47,553 bases of DNA from the NCBI GenBank assembly GCA_030447545.1, contig JAUJOV010000009.1, forward strand, positions 19,707-67,259, given 5' to 3'. Source of the stretch: Sphingomicrobium sp. (lineage in GTDB: Bacteria; Pseudomonadota; Alphaproteobacteria; Sphingomonadales; Sphingomonadaceae). Under the pieces are notes generated by a model, which saw nothing but the letters and a program-made list of their open reading frames with translations, had not been told where the DNA came from and did not search any database. A program made the translations under genes and the position numbers. This document shows positions 9,501 through 17,329 of this stretch, piece after piece; position 1 is the stretch's first letter; each line of letters opens with the position of its first letter.

Positions 9501-10048
9501 TGCCGCTTGCGGCCGAGGGCCGAACGGCCGCGACCATGGCAGGCCTGGTCGAGGACACCCGCTGGCGCACCTCGGCCAGGGGCCGGCGCTACCTGATGGC
9601 AACCCTCAGCGACTCCTCGGGCCAGTTCCAGGCCACCGTGTTCGACGACGAGGTGACCCAGGCGGTCGAGGCGGCAGCTCGCGCCGGCACCTGCGGCCTG
9701 GTCACCGTCGAGCTCGACAAGCGTGCCGGTGACGAGCTTCCGCGCGTCGCGATCAAGCGCTTCCAGCCGCTGGACGCGCTGGCGAAGCGCACGCGCCTGC
9801 AGATGGAGGTGCGCGTGTCGGACGGCGCGCTGATCACCGAGCTGTCGCGCGAGCTCGCCTCCGCACGAGGCGGCACCGGCGCCCTGCGCCTGCTGATCCC
9901 GCTCGCGGCGGGCGGCCAGGCGGTCGACGTCGCCGGCCTCGAGCTCGTCCTCGACGCCGAGCTCGCCGCCCGGATCGAACGAATCACCGGCGAGGGCAGC
10001 GTCGACCTCTCCGTCCAGGAGCCGCCGAAGCTCGCCCTCGTCGGCTAG
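6569..10048 (+). CDS. dnaE: DNA polymerase III subunit alpha
   Basis: Catalytic subunit of the replicative polymerase. 1159 residues, normal for DnaE1, with no frame break. The PHP domain is at residues 1 to ~200 (YVPLRVFSSFTMLEGAM, ALTDRNGLYA). The palm contains GPGRGSGAGSLVAW and the metal-binding PDFDIDF at residues 392-398 (D393, D395, D397). Next come the fingers with EGLPRHASTHAAGVVIG, FDFLGLKTLSVL and YQEQVIQAAQVLAGY. The C-terminal part has a helix-hairpin-helix region (ALKGVGEKAMEALIEE) and an OB-fold (AGLVEDTRWRTSARGR). Start is GTG at 6569; no good ribosome site is visible. It follows the proS-lolCD run in the same direction and converges with the hemerythrin gene 6 bases downstream. 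Confidence 0.96.
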   Translation: MSQPYVPLRVFSSFTMLEGAMEPKAIAAQAAALGFPAVALTDRNGLYAAMPFTQGCLEKGVQPIVGAMLAVARPPEIGPAGTLDWLVLLCKDEEGYANLCRLVSSAHLDRPLNEDPHVPFAALTDACAGLVALTAGAEGAVARLLADAQADKAGAYLDRLQALFADRLYVEIVRRGDPVEEAAEEALIDLAYQRDLPLVATNPAAYSDPSFHAAHDAMLCIAHSAYIESADRVTSSPEAWLKPGSAMADLFADIPEAVANSAVIARRCAVGAPQRRPILPRLSDHEDEQLRRDAAAGLDQRLRGRSEDEQRQYRERLDFELDVIIRMGFAGYFLIVADFIKWAKAHDIPVGPGRGSGAGSLVAWALTITDLDPIALNLLFERFLNPERVSMPDFDIDFCETRRDEVIAYVQRKYGRDRVAQIITFGRLKARAVLKDTGRVLQMSYGQVDRLAKLIPNHPTDPWTLERCLGRARDDKTKELLPAAPEFLAEYKSDADVRRLVDLAMKLEGLPRHASTHAAGVVIGDRSLHDLVPLYRDPRSDMPVTQFDMKYVEAAGLVKFDFLGLKTLSVLKEAEELLAAQGLDVEFETLTWDDPAVYDLLQRGDTVGVFQLESEGMRRTLSAVRPTGFGDIVALVSLYRPGPMDNIPLFGDRKNGRAEIAYPHPMLEHVLSETYGIFVYQEQVIQAAQVLAGYSLGEADLLRRAMGKKIQSEMDAQRARFVEGCAANAIGPEKASELFDLIDKFAGYGFNKSHAAAYALVAYHTAWLKAHHRPEFYAASMSFDITQTDKLCLFVEDMRRGGVECLPPCINASRASFSVDKGAVRYALGALKGVGEKAMEALIEEREARGPFTSLEDFAERIDPRLLNRRQIESLAAAGAFDALAPDRAALFASAETILAHAASAADQRSSGQHGLFGGSASSVAPIRLAKTEEWTLARRMAAEREAFGFYFSAHPVDAHRHLLAANKARTFAEIAEMPLAAEGRTAATMAGLVEDTRWRTSARGRRYLMATLSDSSGQFQATVFDDEVTQAVEAAARAGTCGLVTVELDKRAGDELPRVAIKRFQPLDALAKRTRLQMEVRVSDGALITELSRELASARGGTGALRLLIPLAAGGQAVDVAGLELVLDAELAARIERITGEGSVDLSVQEPPKLALVG

Positions 10049-10054
10049 CTCGCG

Positions 10055-10798
10055 TCAGGCCATCCAGAACCCGTCGGAATTCACGAGGCGCGTGATCTTG
10101 CTGTTCTGCTCCTCGGACAGGTCCTTCTTGAAGCTCGGGAAGACCTGCTCTTCCTCCATGTGCATGTGCTTGGAGATGAAGGTGCGGAACTCGCGCACCT
10201 TCTCCAGCCAGTTGGGAGCGCTCGGGCCCATCTGCTTCAATTCATAGAGGAAGGTCTTCACGTAGCCGTGCTCGCTTTCGAGGGTGTCGGCATCATGCGT
10301 GATGTTCGCCTCGCGAAGCGCCGGATAGACGACCATTTCCTCCTGGTGCGCATGCTTGTCGAGCGCGTGCGTGAGCTTCATCAGAAGCATGCTGCGCTTC
10401 CAGGTCTGGGTCTCGTCGGTCGCGAGCATCCGGTCGAAGACGGCGAGAGTCGCTTCATGCTCGGCCACCAGGATCTCGTCCCAGTCGCCCGCGGTCGCCT
10501 CGAGGCTCTGCATCAGGAACTTGCGGCCATAATTGGCGGCAAAGCCGATCGCTGCGCCCGCAAGCGCCGCGCCGAGGATTGCCCCGCCATTGTCGCCGAA
10601 GGAAAATGCGCTCGTCTCGCGCTCGCGGCCAGAGCTGCGGTTCTCGCTGCGGTTCTCGCTGCTGCGGCTCGTGCTGCTGCCCTTCTGGCCGCTGCTCTTC
10701 TGGCTGCCGCTTTCGCTGCGCTTCGTCGTCTTGCGCGGCGTGCCGCGCTTGGTTGCGGAGCTCCGGTTCTGCGTTCGAGTCGGGGTACGGCTGGCCAT
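10055..10798 (-). CDS. hemerythrin HHE-domain protein with disordered N-terminus
   Basis: 247 residues. Residues 1-62 are a very polar, low-complexity tail rich in Ser, Arg, Thr, Lys and Asn. Residues ~68-88 (GGAILGAALAGAAIGFAANYG) form a glycine/alanine hydrophobic segment that could span or lie in a membrane. The rest is a four-helix hemerythrin domain with the expected ligands: EHEATL, HALDKHAHQEE, ESEHGYVK and SKHMHMEEEQVF. Such domains bind a di-iron centre and sense or bind oxygen or nitric oxide. A GGAGGTGAG ribosome site precedes the ATG. The second small membrane protein at 20052-20552 has the same plan of polar N-tail plus Ala-rich helix. Which ligand it handles cannot be told from sequence. 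Confidence 0.8.
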   Translation of the reverse strand: MASRTPTRTQNRSSATKRGTPRKTTKRSESGSQKSSGQKGSSTSRSSENRSENRSSGRERETSAFSFGDNGGAILGAALAGAAIGFAANYGRKFLMQSLEATAGDWDEILVAEHEATLAVFDRMLATDETQTWKRSMLLMKLTHALDKHAHQEEMVVYPALREANITHDADTLESEHGYVKTFLYELKQMGPSAPNWLEKVREFRTFISKHMHMEEEQVFPSFKKDLSEEQNSKITRLVNSDGFWMA

Positions 10799-10889
10799 TG
10801 TCTCACCTCCATTTGGACTTGCCCCCTGAACGGCGAGGGGAGGGCGAGCGTTCCCCGAGCGAGCGCAAAACTGCGCGGTGAAAAGGGGC

Positions 10890-11909
10890 CTATCCGCCCG
10901 GCGGCGCCTGAGGCGGCTCGGGCGGCGGCTCGGTCGGCGGAGGCGGAGCCGTCACCGGCGTCTCCGCACCCTCGGGCGGCGGCGCCGGCTCGGGCGCGCT
11001 TTCCTGCGGCGCCTCGGGAGCTTCGAGCGGCCCGGGCGCAGGCGGCAGCGAGTTCACCACCTCGTCCAGCGGCTCCGCCGGGACAGTCGGCCGCGCGCTT
11101 TCATATTCCTCGCCCGGCAGCTCTCTGGGCGCGCGCGTCGGCGGAGGCGTCTTCTCCCTGGGCGGAGTGACGCCCTCATACACGCAGGCGTCGAGGCGAT
11201 CGCGCGCCACCACGCCGACGCGCGAGGCGATCGTGTTGCCGTAGCGGCGGGTGAAGCCCTTTGGAGCAACCGCGCCGCGTTCCTTCGGGAGCGGCAGCAC
11301 CGCCGCGATCCGCGCCGCCTCGGTCCGGCTCATCGCGCTCGAATCATGGTCGAAATAGCGCTGCGAGCCGGCGTTCACCCCGTAAGTGCCAAGGCCGGTC
11401 TCGGCGAGGTTCAGGTACACCTCCATGATCCGCCGCTTCGACCAGGTCGATTCCATCAGGAAGGTGAACCAGGCCTCGAGCCCCTTTCGGAAATAGCCGC
11501 CGCCCTGCCACAGGAAGGCGTTCTTCGCGGTCTGCTGGCTGATCGTCGACCCGCCGCGGATCCGTCCTCCCGACGCGTTTCTTTTTGCCGCGTTTTCAAT
11601 GGCTTCAATGTCGAAGCCGTCGTGCTGGCAGAACTTGCTGTCCTCGGCCGCGATCGCCGCGCGCACCACGTCGCGGTCGATCCTGTTGATTCCCATCCAG
11701 TCGCGCGTCGCCCCGCGCCCGGCAAAGACGTCGCCGAGCATGGTCGCGGTGATCGGCGGGTTGATGAAGCGGTAGGCAAGCACCCACAGCACCGAGATAA
11801 TCAAAAAGGCGAGGATGAGCTTGACGATCCAGCCGACGATCCGCGCCGGCAGCGACCGAGTGCGCCTGCGCTTGTAGTGCGGGATCGTCGACTTGGGAGC
11901 AGGCGCCAT
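10890..11909 (-). CDS. mtgA: monofunctional peptidoglycan transglycosylase with Pro/Glu-rich tail
   Basis: Inner-membrane glycosyltransferase (GT51) that polymerises lipid II into glycan strands. 339 residues; MtgA is usually about 230-240. There is one membrane anchor at residues ~24-46. The catalytic motifs are all present: AAEDSKFCQHDGFD (Glu89), RGGSTISQQTAKN (residues ~118-130), KRRIMEVYLN (158-167) and a family-typical TEAARIAAVLPLP. The family domain ends near residue 245. After it come about 95 residues rich in Pro, Glu and Ala (PPPEGAETPVTAPPPPTEPP near the end), probably an extended periplasmic tail. Divergent from alaS. Confidence 0.92.
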   Translation of the reverse strand: MAPAPKSTIPHYKRRRTRSLPARIVGWIVKLILAFLIISVLWVLAYRFINPPITATMLGDVFAGRGATRDWMGINRIDRDVVRAAIAAEDSKFCQHDGFDIEAIENAAKRNASGGRIRGGSTISQQTAKNAFLWQGGGYFRKGLEAWFTFLMESTWSKRRIMEVYLNLAETGLGTYGVNAGSQRYFDHDSSAMSRTEAARIAAVLPLPKERGAVAPKGFTRRYGNTIASRVGVVARDRLDACVYEGVTPPREKTPPPTRAPRELPGEEYESARPTVPAEPLDEVVNSLPPAPGPLEAPEAPQESAPEPAPPPEGAETPVTAPPPPTEPPPEPPQAPPGG

Positions 11910-12009
11910 GCCCGCGCCCTAGCCGCCGCTGGCCGCCGGTGCCAAGGGCTCCGGCACAGGCCGCGCTCGCCTTGCCGCAGTAGGGCAGCGCATTTACATG
12001 GCGCTTGAG

Positions 12010-14661
12010 ATGACCTCGACCAACGACATCCGCCGCTCCTTTCTCGATTATTTCGAAGGACAAGGCCACGTCCGTGTGCCTTCCGCGCCGCTCGTCCCCC
12101 ACAACGACCCGACCCTGATGTTCACCAACGCCGGGATGGTGCCGTTCAAGAACGTCTTCACCGGGCTCGAGACCCGGCCCTATTCGCGGGCGACCTCGGT
12201 CCAGAAATGCGTGCGCGCCGGTGGCAAGCACAACGACCTCGACAATGTCGGCTATACCGCGCGCCATCACACCTTCTTCGAAATGCTGGGGAATTTCTCC
12301 TTCGGCGACTATTTCAAGGAAGCGGCGATCGAGTACGCCTGGGCCTTCATCACGCGTGACCTCGGCTTTGCGAAGGACCGGCTGTGGGTCACCGTCCACC
12401 CCACCGACGATCAGGCGGCCGAGCTGTGGCGCAAGATTGCCGGCATCGCTCCCGACCGGATCGTGCGTCACCCGGACAATATGTGGTCGATGGGCGACAC
12501 CGGACCATTCGGTCCAAACAGCGAAATCTTCTACGATCAGGGCGACCGGCTCTCAGGAGGGCCGCCGGGTACCCCGGACGAGGACGGCGACCGCTTCCTC
12601 GAATTCTGGAACCTCGTCTTCATGCAGTTCGAGCGCCTGCCCGACGGCAGCAGCATCGACCTGCCAAAGCCCTCGGTGGACACCGGCGCCGGCCTTGAGC
12701 GCGTTGCCGCCCTCCTGCAGGGCGCCGATTCCAATTATGAAACCGACACATTTCAGGGGCTGATCGCGGCGAGCGAGGAACTCACGAGGACCACGGCGCA
12801 AGGGGAGCAACGCGCAAGCCACCGGGTCATCGCCGACCATCTGCGCGCCTCCGGCTTCCTGGTCGCCGACGGAGTCCTGCCGGCCAACGAGGGCAGGGGC
12901 TATGTGCTTCGCCGAATCATGCGCCGCGCCATGCGCCACGCCCACCTGCTCGGCGCCAAGGAGCCGCTGATGCACCGGCTCGTCCCCGCGCTCGTCGCCG
13001 AGATGGGCGCCGCCTATCCCGAGCTGATCCGCGCCCAGCCTCTGCTCGAGCAGGTCCTCGCGCAGGAAGAAAGCCGCTTCCGCCAGACGCTCGCCAACGG
13101 CCTCAGGCTGCTCGACCAAGCCACCGCCCAGATCCCCGCCGGCGGCACTCTTCCCGGCGAGACGGCGTTCAAGCTCTACGACACCTACGGCTTCCCCTAC
13201 GACCTCACCGAGGACGCGCTGCGCGCCCGCGGCCTCGAGGTCGACCGCGTCGGCTTCGACAAGGCGATGGCCGAGCAGAAGGCCGCGGCCCGCGCCGCCT
13301 GGAAAGGCTCGGGCGCAAAGGCCGCCGAGGACGTCTGGTTCGACCTTGCCGAGGAGCATGGCGCGACCGAGTTCACCGGCTACTCGGGCCATGAGGGCGA
13401 AGGCGTCGTGCTGGCCATCGTCCGCGACGGCCGGCGGGTGGAAAGGGCAGGCGAGGGCGAGACGGTCGAGATCCTGCTCAACCAGACGCCCTTCTACGGC
13501 GAAAGCGGCGGACAGATCGGCGACACCGGAAAATTCACTTCGCTCAAGGGCTTCGAAGGCGAAGTTGAGGACACGTCAAAGCCGATCGGCAAGCTTCACG
13601 TGCTGCGCACCAAGGTGCTGAAGGGCGAGCTTGCGCTGGGCGAGACCCTCCACCAGTCGGTCGACGCCGAGCGCCTCGACCGAATCCGCGCCAACCACAG
13701 CGCGACGCATTTGCTCCACGCCGCGCTTCGCCACCGCCTCGGCGGCCACGTCACCCAGAAGGGCAGCCTGGTCGCACCCGACCGCCTGCGCTTCGATTTC
13801 GCCCACCCGCAGGCGCTCAACGCAGACGACATCGCGGCGATCGAGGCCGACGTGAACGCCCAGATCCGCGCCAACGAGGAGGTGATGACCCGCCTGATGA
13901 GCCCCGACGAGGCGATCGCCGCGGGCGCAATGGCCCTGTTCGGCGAGAAATATGGCGACGAGGTGCGCGTGCTCTCGATGGGCCGGCACAGCGAGGCCGA
14001 TTATTCGGTCGAGCTGTGCGGCGGCACCCACGTGCGCGCGCTGGGCGACATCCAGCTGCTCAAGATCGTCAGCGAAAGCGCCGTCTCCTCGGGCGTCCGC
14101 CGGATCGAAGCGCTCACGGGCGAAGCCGCGCGCCAATGGCTGGTCCAGCGCGACGCGCGCCTTCGCGAGGCCGCCGCCGCGCTCAAAACCTCGCCCGAAG
14201 ACGTGCCAGCGCGCATCGCCGCGCTGGTCGAGGAGCGCCGCCGCCTCGAACGCGAGCTTGCCGACGCGAAAAAGGCGCTCGCCATGGGCACAGGCTCGGC
14301 CAGATCCGACGCCGCCGCACCCGAGCAGGTCAACGGCCACAGCTTCCTCGGCCAGGTGGTCGAGGGCTTCGATCCCAAGGGCCTGCGCGCAGCGGTCGAC
14401 GACATGAAGAAGCGTCTCGGCTCGGGCGTGGGCGCGCTCGTCGCCGTCAACGACGGGCGCGCAAGCGTCGCCGTCGGAGTCACCGACGACCTCACCGCGC
14501 AGCTCAGCGCGGTCGAGCTGGTGAAGGCGGCGGTCAGCGCGCTGGGCGGGCAGGGCGGCGGCGGTCGGCCCGACATGGCGCAAGGCGGCGGCCCCGACGC
14601 GGCCAGGGCGAACGAAGCCCTCGCTGCAGTCCGCCGGGCGCTCGAGAAGGTGGCGGCTTGA
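12010..14661 (+). CDS. alaS: alanyl-tRNA synthetase
   Basis: Charges tRNA-Ala and edits mischarged Ser and Gly. 883 residues from ATG 12010 ([15 protein letters not shown], the usual family N-terminus); an in-frame ATG at 11998 would add four residues and cannot be excluded. Class II catalytic domain: [53 protein letters not shown] read in shorter pieces, and WNLVFMQF. The editing domain has the zinc motif [13 protein letters not shown] with [12 protein letters not shown]. The C-Ala domain ([12 protein letters not shown]) closes it. No frame break. The GFA gene begins within a few bases of its end. Confidence 0.96.
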   Translation: MTSTNDIRRSFLDYFEGQGHVRVPSAPLVPHNDPTLMFTNAGMVPFKNVFTGLETRPYSRATSVQKCVRAGGKHNDLDNVGYTARHHTFFEMLGNFSFGDYFKEAAIEYAWAFITRDLGFAKDRLWVTVHPTDDQAAELWRKIAGIAPDRIVRHPDNMWSMGDTGPFGPNSEIFYDQGDRLSGGPPGTPDEDGDRFLEFWNLVFMQFERLPDGSSIDLPKPSVDTGAGLERVAALLQGADSNYETDTFQGLIAASEELTRTTAQGEQRASHRVIADHLRASGFLVADGVLPANEGRGYVLRRIMRRAMRHAHLLGAKEPLMHRLVPALVAEMGAAYPELIRAQPLLEQVLAQEESRFRQTLANGLRLLDQATAQIPAGGTLPGETAFKLYDTYGFPYDLTEDALRARGLEVDRVGFDKAMAEQKAAARAAWKGSGAKAAEDVWFDLAEEHGATEFTGYSGHEGEGVVLAIVRDGRRVERAGEGETVEILLNQTPFYGESGGQIGDTGKFTSLKGFEGEVEDTSKPIGKLHVLRTKVLKGELALGETLHQSVDAERLDRIRANHSATHLLHAALRHRLGGHVTQKGSLVAPDRLRFDFAHPQALNADDIAAIEADVNAQIRANEEVMTRLMSPDEAIAAGAMALFGEKYGDEVRVLSMGRHSEADYSVELCGGTHVRALGDIQLLKIVSESAVSSGVRRIEALTGEAARQWLVQRDARLREAAAALKTSPEDVPARIAALVEERRRLERELADAKKALAMGTGSARSDAAAPEQVNGHSFLGQVVEGFDPKGLRAAVDDMKKRLGSGVGALVAVNDGRASVAVGVTDDLTAQLSAVELVKAAVSALGGQGGGGRPDMAQGGGPDAARANEALAAVRRALEKVAA

Positions 14662-14684
14662 GCGACACGAAGTCCGCAGAGGCG

Positions 14685-15104
14685 ATGACCCTGAACGGCG
14701 CATGCCACTGCGGCGCCGTGCGCTTCACCGCCGAGCTTCCGCACGGCCTCGCCTCGGCCCGCCGCTGCACCTGCAGCATCTGCCGGATGCGCGGCGCCGT
14801 CTCCGTGACGGGCAGCGTCACCGGCTTTCGCCTGCTCTCGGGCGCCGACAGGCTCGCGACCTACCGCTTCAACACCGGTGTCGCCGAGCACCACTTCTGC
14901 ACCACGTGCGGCATCTACACCCACCACAAGCGGCGCTCGAACCCGAACGAGCTCGGAGTCAACGTCGCCTGCTTCGAGGGCCTGTCGCCGTTCGATTTTG
15001 CCGAGGTGACCGTAAACGACGGCCTTCGGCACCCGTCGGACGATCCCGAGCACAGGACCCGTGTCGCCGGCGTGCTGAAGTTCGAGCCGGCGGACGGAAG
15101 CTGA
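14685..15104 (+). CDS. GFA-family zinc protein, copy 1
   Basis: 139-residue member of the GFA (glutathione-dependent formaldehyde-activating, CENP-V) fold. The zinc cysteines are in place: CHCGAVRF, CTCSICRMRG and CTTCGIYTHHK. Members are often annotated as formaldehyde-glutathione adduct enzymes, but most have no proven activity. An in-frame TTG at 14658 that overlaps the alaS stop would add nine residues and is a real alternative start. It forms a tandem pair with the next gene, 4 bases later, but the two are only distantly alike. A third family member is at 38395-38838. Confidence 0.82.
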   Translation: MTLNGACHCGAVRFTAELPHGLASARRCTCSICRMRGAVSVTGSVTGFRLLSGADRLATYRFNTGVAEHHFCTTCGIYTHHKRRSNPNELGVNVACFEGLSPFDFAEVTVNDGLRHPSDDPEHRTRVAGVLKFEPADGS

Positions 15105-15108
15105 CGTC

Positions 15109-15558
15109 ATGACGCAAGCATTCGAAATGACCGGCGGCTGCGCGTGCGGACGAGTCCGCTTCACCGCCCGCATCGACAGCGACGAGGCCTATCTGTGCCA
15201 CTGCCGCATGTGCCAGCGGACGACGGGTTCGGTCTCGATCGCGTTCAAGAACGTGAAGCAGGCCGACGTCCGCTGGCAGGGCGAGCCCGACTGGTACGAC
15301 AGCTCGCCGATTGCGCGCAGGCCCTACTGCCGCGAATGCGGGACCTCGCTGGGCTTCCAGTTCAAGGAGGGCCCGAACATGGACCTGACCGTCGCCGCGT
15401 TCGACGAGCCCGGCCATTTCCGCCCGACCAGCCACTTCGGCGCCGAGAGCATCCACCGCGCCTGGCTCAACACCGAAGGGCTGCCTGAAACCCGCACCGA
15501 CGAGCACCAGAAGCTGGTCGACAAGTGGATCGCCGCAACCGGCAAGATGCCGGACTAG
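15109..15558 (+). CDS. GFA-family zinc protein, copy 2
   Basis: 149-residue GFA-fold protein. Cysteine sets are CACGRVRF, CHCRMCQRTTG and YCRECGTSLGF; NMDLTVAAFDEPGHFRPTSHFG is the family's conserved second half. This is closer to the typical GFA pattern (CHCRMCQ, CxxCGT) than copy 1. ATG at 15109 directly follows copy 1, so the two are probably co-transcribed, possibly with alaS. The specific substrate is unknown. Confidence 0.85.
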   Translation: MTQAFEMTGGCACGRVRFTARIDSDEAYLCHCRMCQRTTGSVSIAFKNVKQADVRWQGEPDWYDSSPIARRPYCRECGTSLGFQFKEGPNMDLTVAAFDEPGHFRPTSHFGAESIHRAWLNTEGLPETRTDEHQKLVDKWIAATGKMPD

Positions 15559-15632
15559 GCCCGCTCGCCCGCGCTTATTGTGCTCACTACGCCGATCGAC
15601 CATTGGTCGCGCGTTCCAAGGAGATTCACTCG

Positions 15633-16255
15633 ATGCCGCTCAAACTCGACGTTGCACTGACCGATGCCCAGAAGAAGCAGATGGCGGCAATCCCCGCCAC
15701 CACATGGTTCACGCACGTCGTCTTCCAGAACGCGGAGTCACCCGTCCATCCCGACCCGAGGCTGCTTGCCAACAACGACATCGAGCAGGACATGGTCGCC
15801 GAACTGGATCAGCCAGTCGGTGCGCGGCAAGCGAGTCCTCGACCTGTTCTCGGCCAACGGTCGATTTGCGGGTCGGCGACGTCTACCGGCTGCAGGATGA
15901 TTTCGACGAGCCATTCGACGTGGTCCTGTGCCTCGGCGGCCTCTACCATATCGCCGATCCCGCCTTCCTGCTTCGGCAAGTCGGGCAGCTCACGCGCGAG
16001 CGGCTGATCATGCAGACGACCCAAGTCCTGCCGCTTCCGGGCAACTGGGCGAAGTTCAAGGTCCGTCGCCAGAAGAAGCTCGGCAAGACGAGCGTTCGCC
16101 AGGGCTATGGCACATGGTTCTATACGCCGGGCTGCCTTCGCGAGCTTCTCGAGCATGGCGGGTTCGACATCATCGAGGAGAGGCGCCCGCCACTCGCGAA
16201 ACGGCGGCGCTTCCCCTGGTACCTCGCGATGTGCAAGCCGGTGAGCACGCCGTAG
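15633..16255 (+). pseudogene. class I methyltransferase with frameshift and missing internal segment
   Basis: Remnant of a SAM-dependent methyltransferase of the CmoB-like type. A good AAGGAG precedes the ATG at 15633. The frame reads IPATTWFTHVVFQNAES, then DQ at about 15806, where it shifts by one to SVRGKRVLDLFSANGRF (motif I). It then jumps near 15870 to LRVGDVYRLQDDFDEPFDVVLCLGGLYHI in a third frame. The segment normally found between motif I and the LRVGDVY strand (motif II and its helices, roughly 30-40 residues) is absent, so this is a deletion and not just a slip. The C-terminus (YTPGCLRELLEHGGFDIIEER) is intact to the TAG at 16253-16255. Confidence 0.6.
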
Positions 16256-16411
16256 ATATGCTAGTCCCGGGAACGCTTTCTACCCAAGGCAGACATTAGA
16301 AAAACCTGTCCTACAGCGCAGGTGCTGTGGCACAGGGCGCCGCCATGAAATCCGTCGCTCCCAAGGCCGCAATTTCACGCTTGCTCGTAGGCCGAACCAA
16401 CCGTGGGCCTG

Positions 16412-16459
16412 GCGCGCGCGCGTACACGCGCACGCGTAGGGTCGCTGCGTTCGCTGCGT
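16412..16459. repeat. 27-base alternating purine-pyrimidine tract and 9-bp tandem repeat
   Basis: In the 235-base gap between the methyltransferase remnant and the hydrolase gene. Bases 16412-16438 alternate purine and pyrimidine without a break (GC, GT and AC steps), a classic Z-DNA-prone tract. TCGCTGCGT is then repeated back to back at 16442-16450 and 16451-16459. The rest of the gap shows no gene that I can support. Confidence 0.5.
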
Positions 16460-16490
16460 TTCGGCTTCGCTCGACACAAGCGGTTCGCGC

Positions 16491-17246
16491 ATGACGCAGG
16501 CCACCACCCGCCGCTGGACCGCGTCCGACGGGGTCGAGCTTGCCTGGCGTGAGCTCGGCGAGGGCAGGGTGGTCATCCTGCTCCACGGTTTGTTCTCCGA
16601 CGCCGCGATGAACTGGATCAACTTCGGCCATGCCGAGCGCATCGCGGCCGAGGGGTTCCGCGTGATCATGCCCGACCTTCGGGCGCATGGCCTGAGCGGC
16701 AAGCCGCAGGAGGCGAGCTTCTATTCCAAAGGGATCCTCGCGCGTGACCTTCGCGAGCTGGTCGCCCACCTCGGCCTGACCGACTTAGACCTCGGCGGCT
16801 TCTCGCTGGGCTCGCGAACCGTCGTCGAAGCGGTGGGGGAGGGCATGCGCCCGCGCAAGGCGGTGCTCGGCGGCACGGGCCTGCGCGGCCTGCGCCAGTG
16901 GAACCGGCGCAAGACCTTCTTCCTCGAAGCCATCGACAAGTTCGAAACCGCCCGCCGCGGCGATCCTCACTGGCTCTCGATCCAGTTCATGAAGACGATG
17001 AAGGTCGACCGCGTCGCGGCCGCCCATCTGCTCGAAAGCTTCACCGCCGCTCCCGACGAATGGCTCGCCGCCTTTTCGATGCCGACGCTCGTGGTGTGCG
17101 GGTCGGAGGACGAGGACAACGGTCCCGCCGGCGGCCTCGCCGAAGCGCTTCCCGACGCGCGCTTCGAGGAAGTGCCCGGAACGCACATGAGCTCGGTCAC
17201 CAAGCCCGAGCTGGGGGAGGCGATCGCACGCTTCCTCGCGCAGTGA
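16491..17246 (+). CDS. alpha/beta-fold hydrolase
   Basis: 251-residue alpha/beta hydrolase, probably cytosolic. The oxyanion strand LLHGLFSDAAMNW is at 30-42 and the nucleophile elbow GFSLGS places Ser105. The acid is in CGSEDEDNG (Asp207 or a neighbour), and the general base is His232 in PGTHMSSV. The family's DLRAHGLSGKP is present. No membrane segment or signal peptide. The substrate cannot be predicted. The ATG at 16491 has no obvious ribosome site. Confidence 0.85.
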   Translation: MTQATTRRWTASDGVELAWRELGEGRVVILLHGLFSDAAMNWINFGHAERIAAEGFRVIMPDLRAHGLSGKPQEASFYSKGILARDLRELVAHLGLTDLDLGGFSLGSRTVVEAVGEGMRPRKAVLGGTGLRGLRQWNRRKTFFLEAIDKFETARRGDPHWLSIQFMKTMKVDRVAAAHLLESFTAAPDEWLAAFSMPTLVVCGSEDEDNGPAGGLAEALPDARFEEVPGTHMSSVTKPELGEAIARFLAQ

Positions 17247-17329
17247 CGGGCGCTTGACGGCCCAGCCGCAAAGTTCCAGTCCTTTTGCCACGCGAACAAT
17301 TGAACCGATCCAGGACGAGGACGCCTGAC

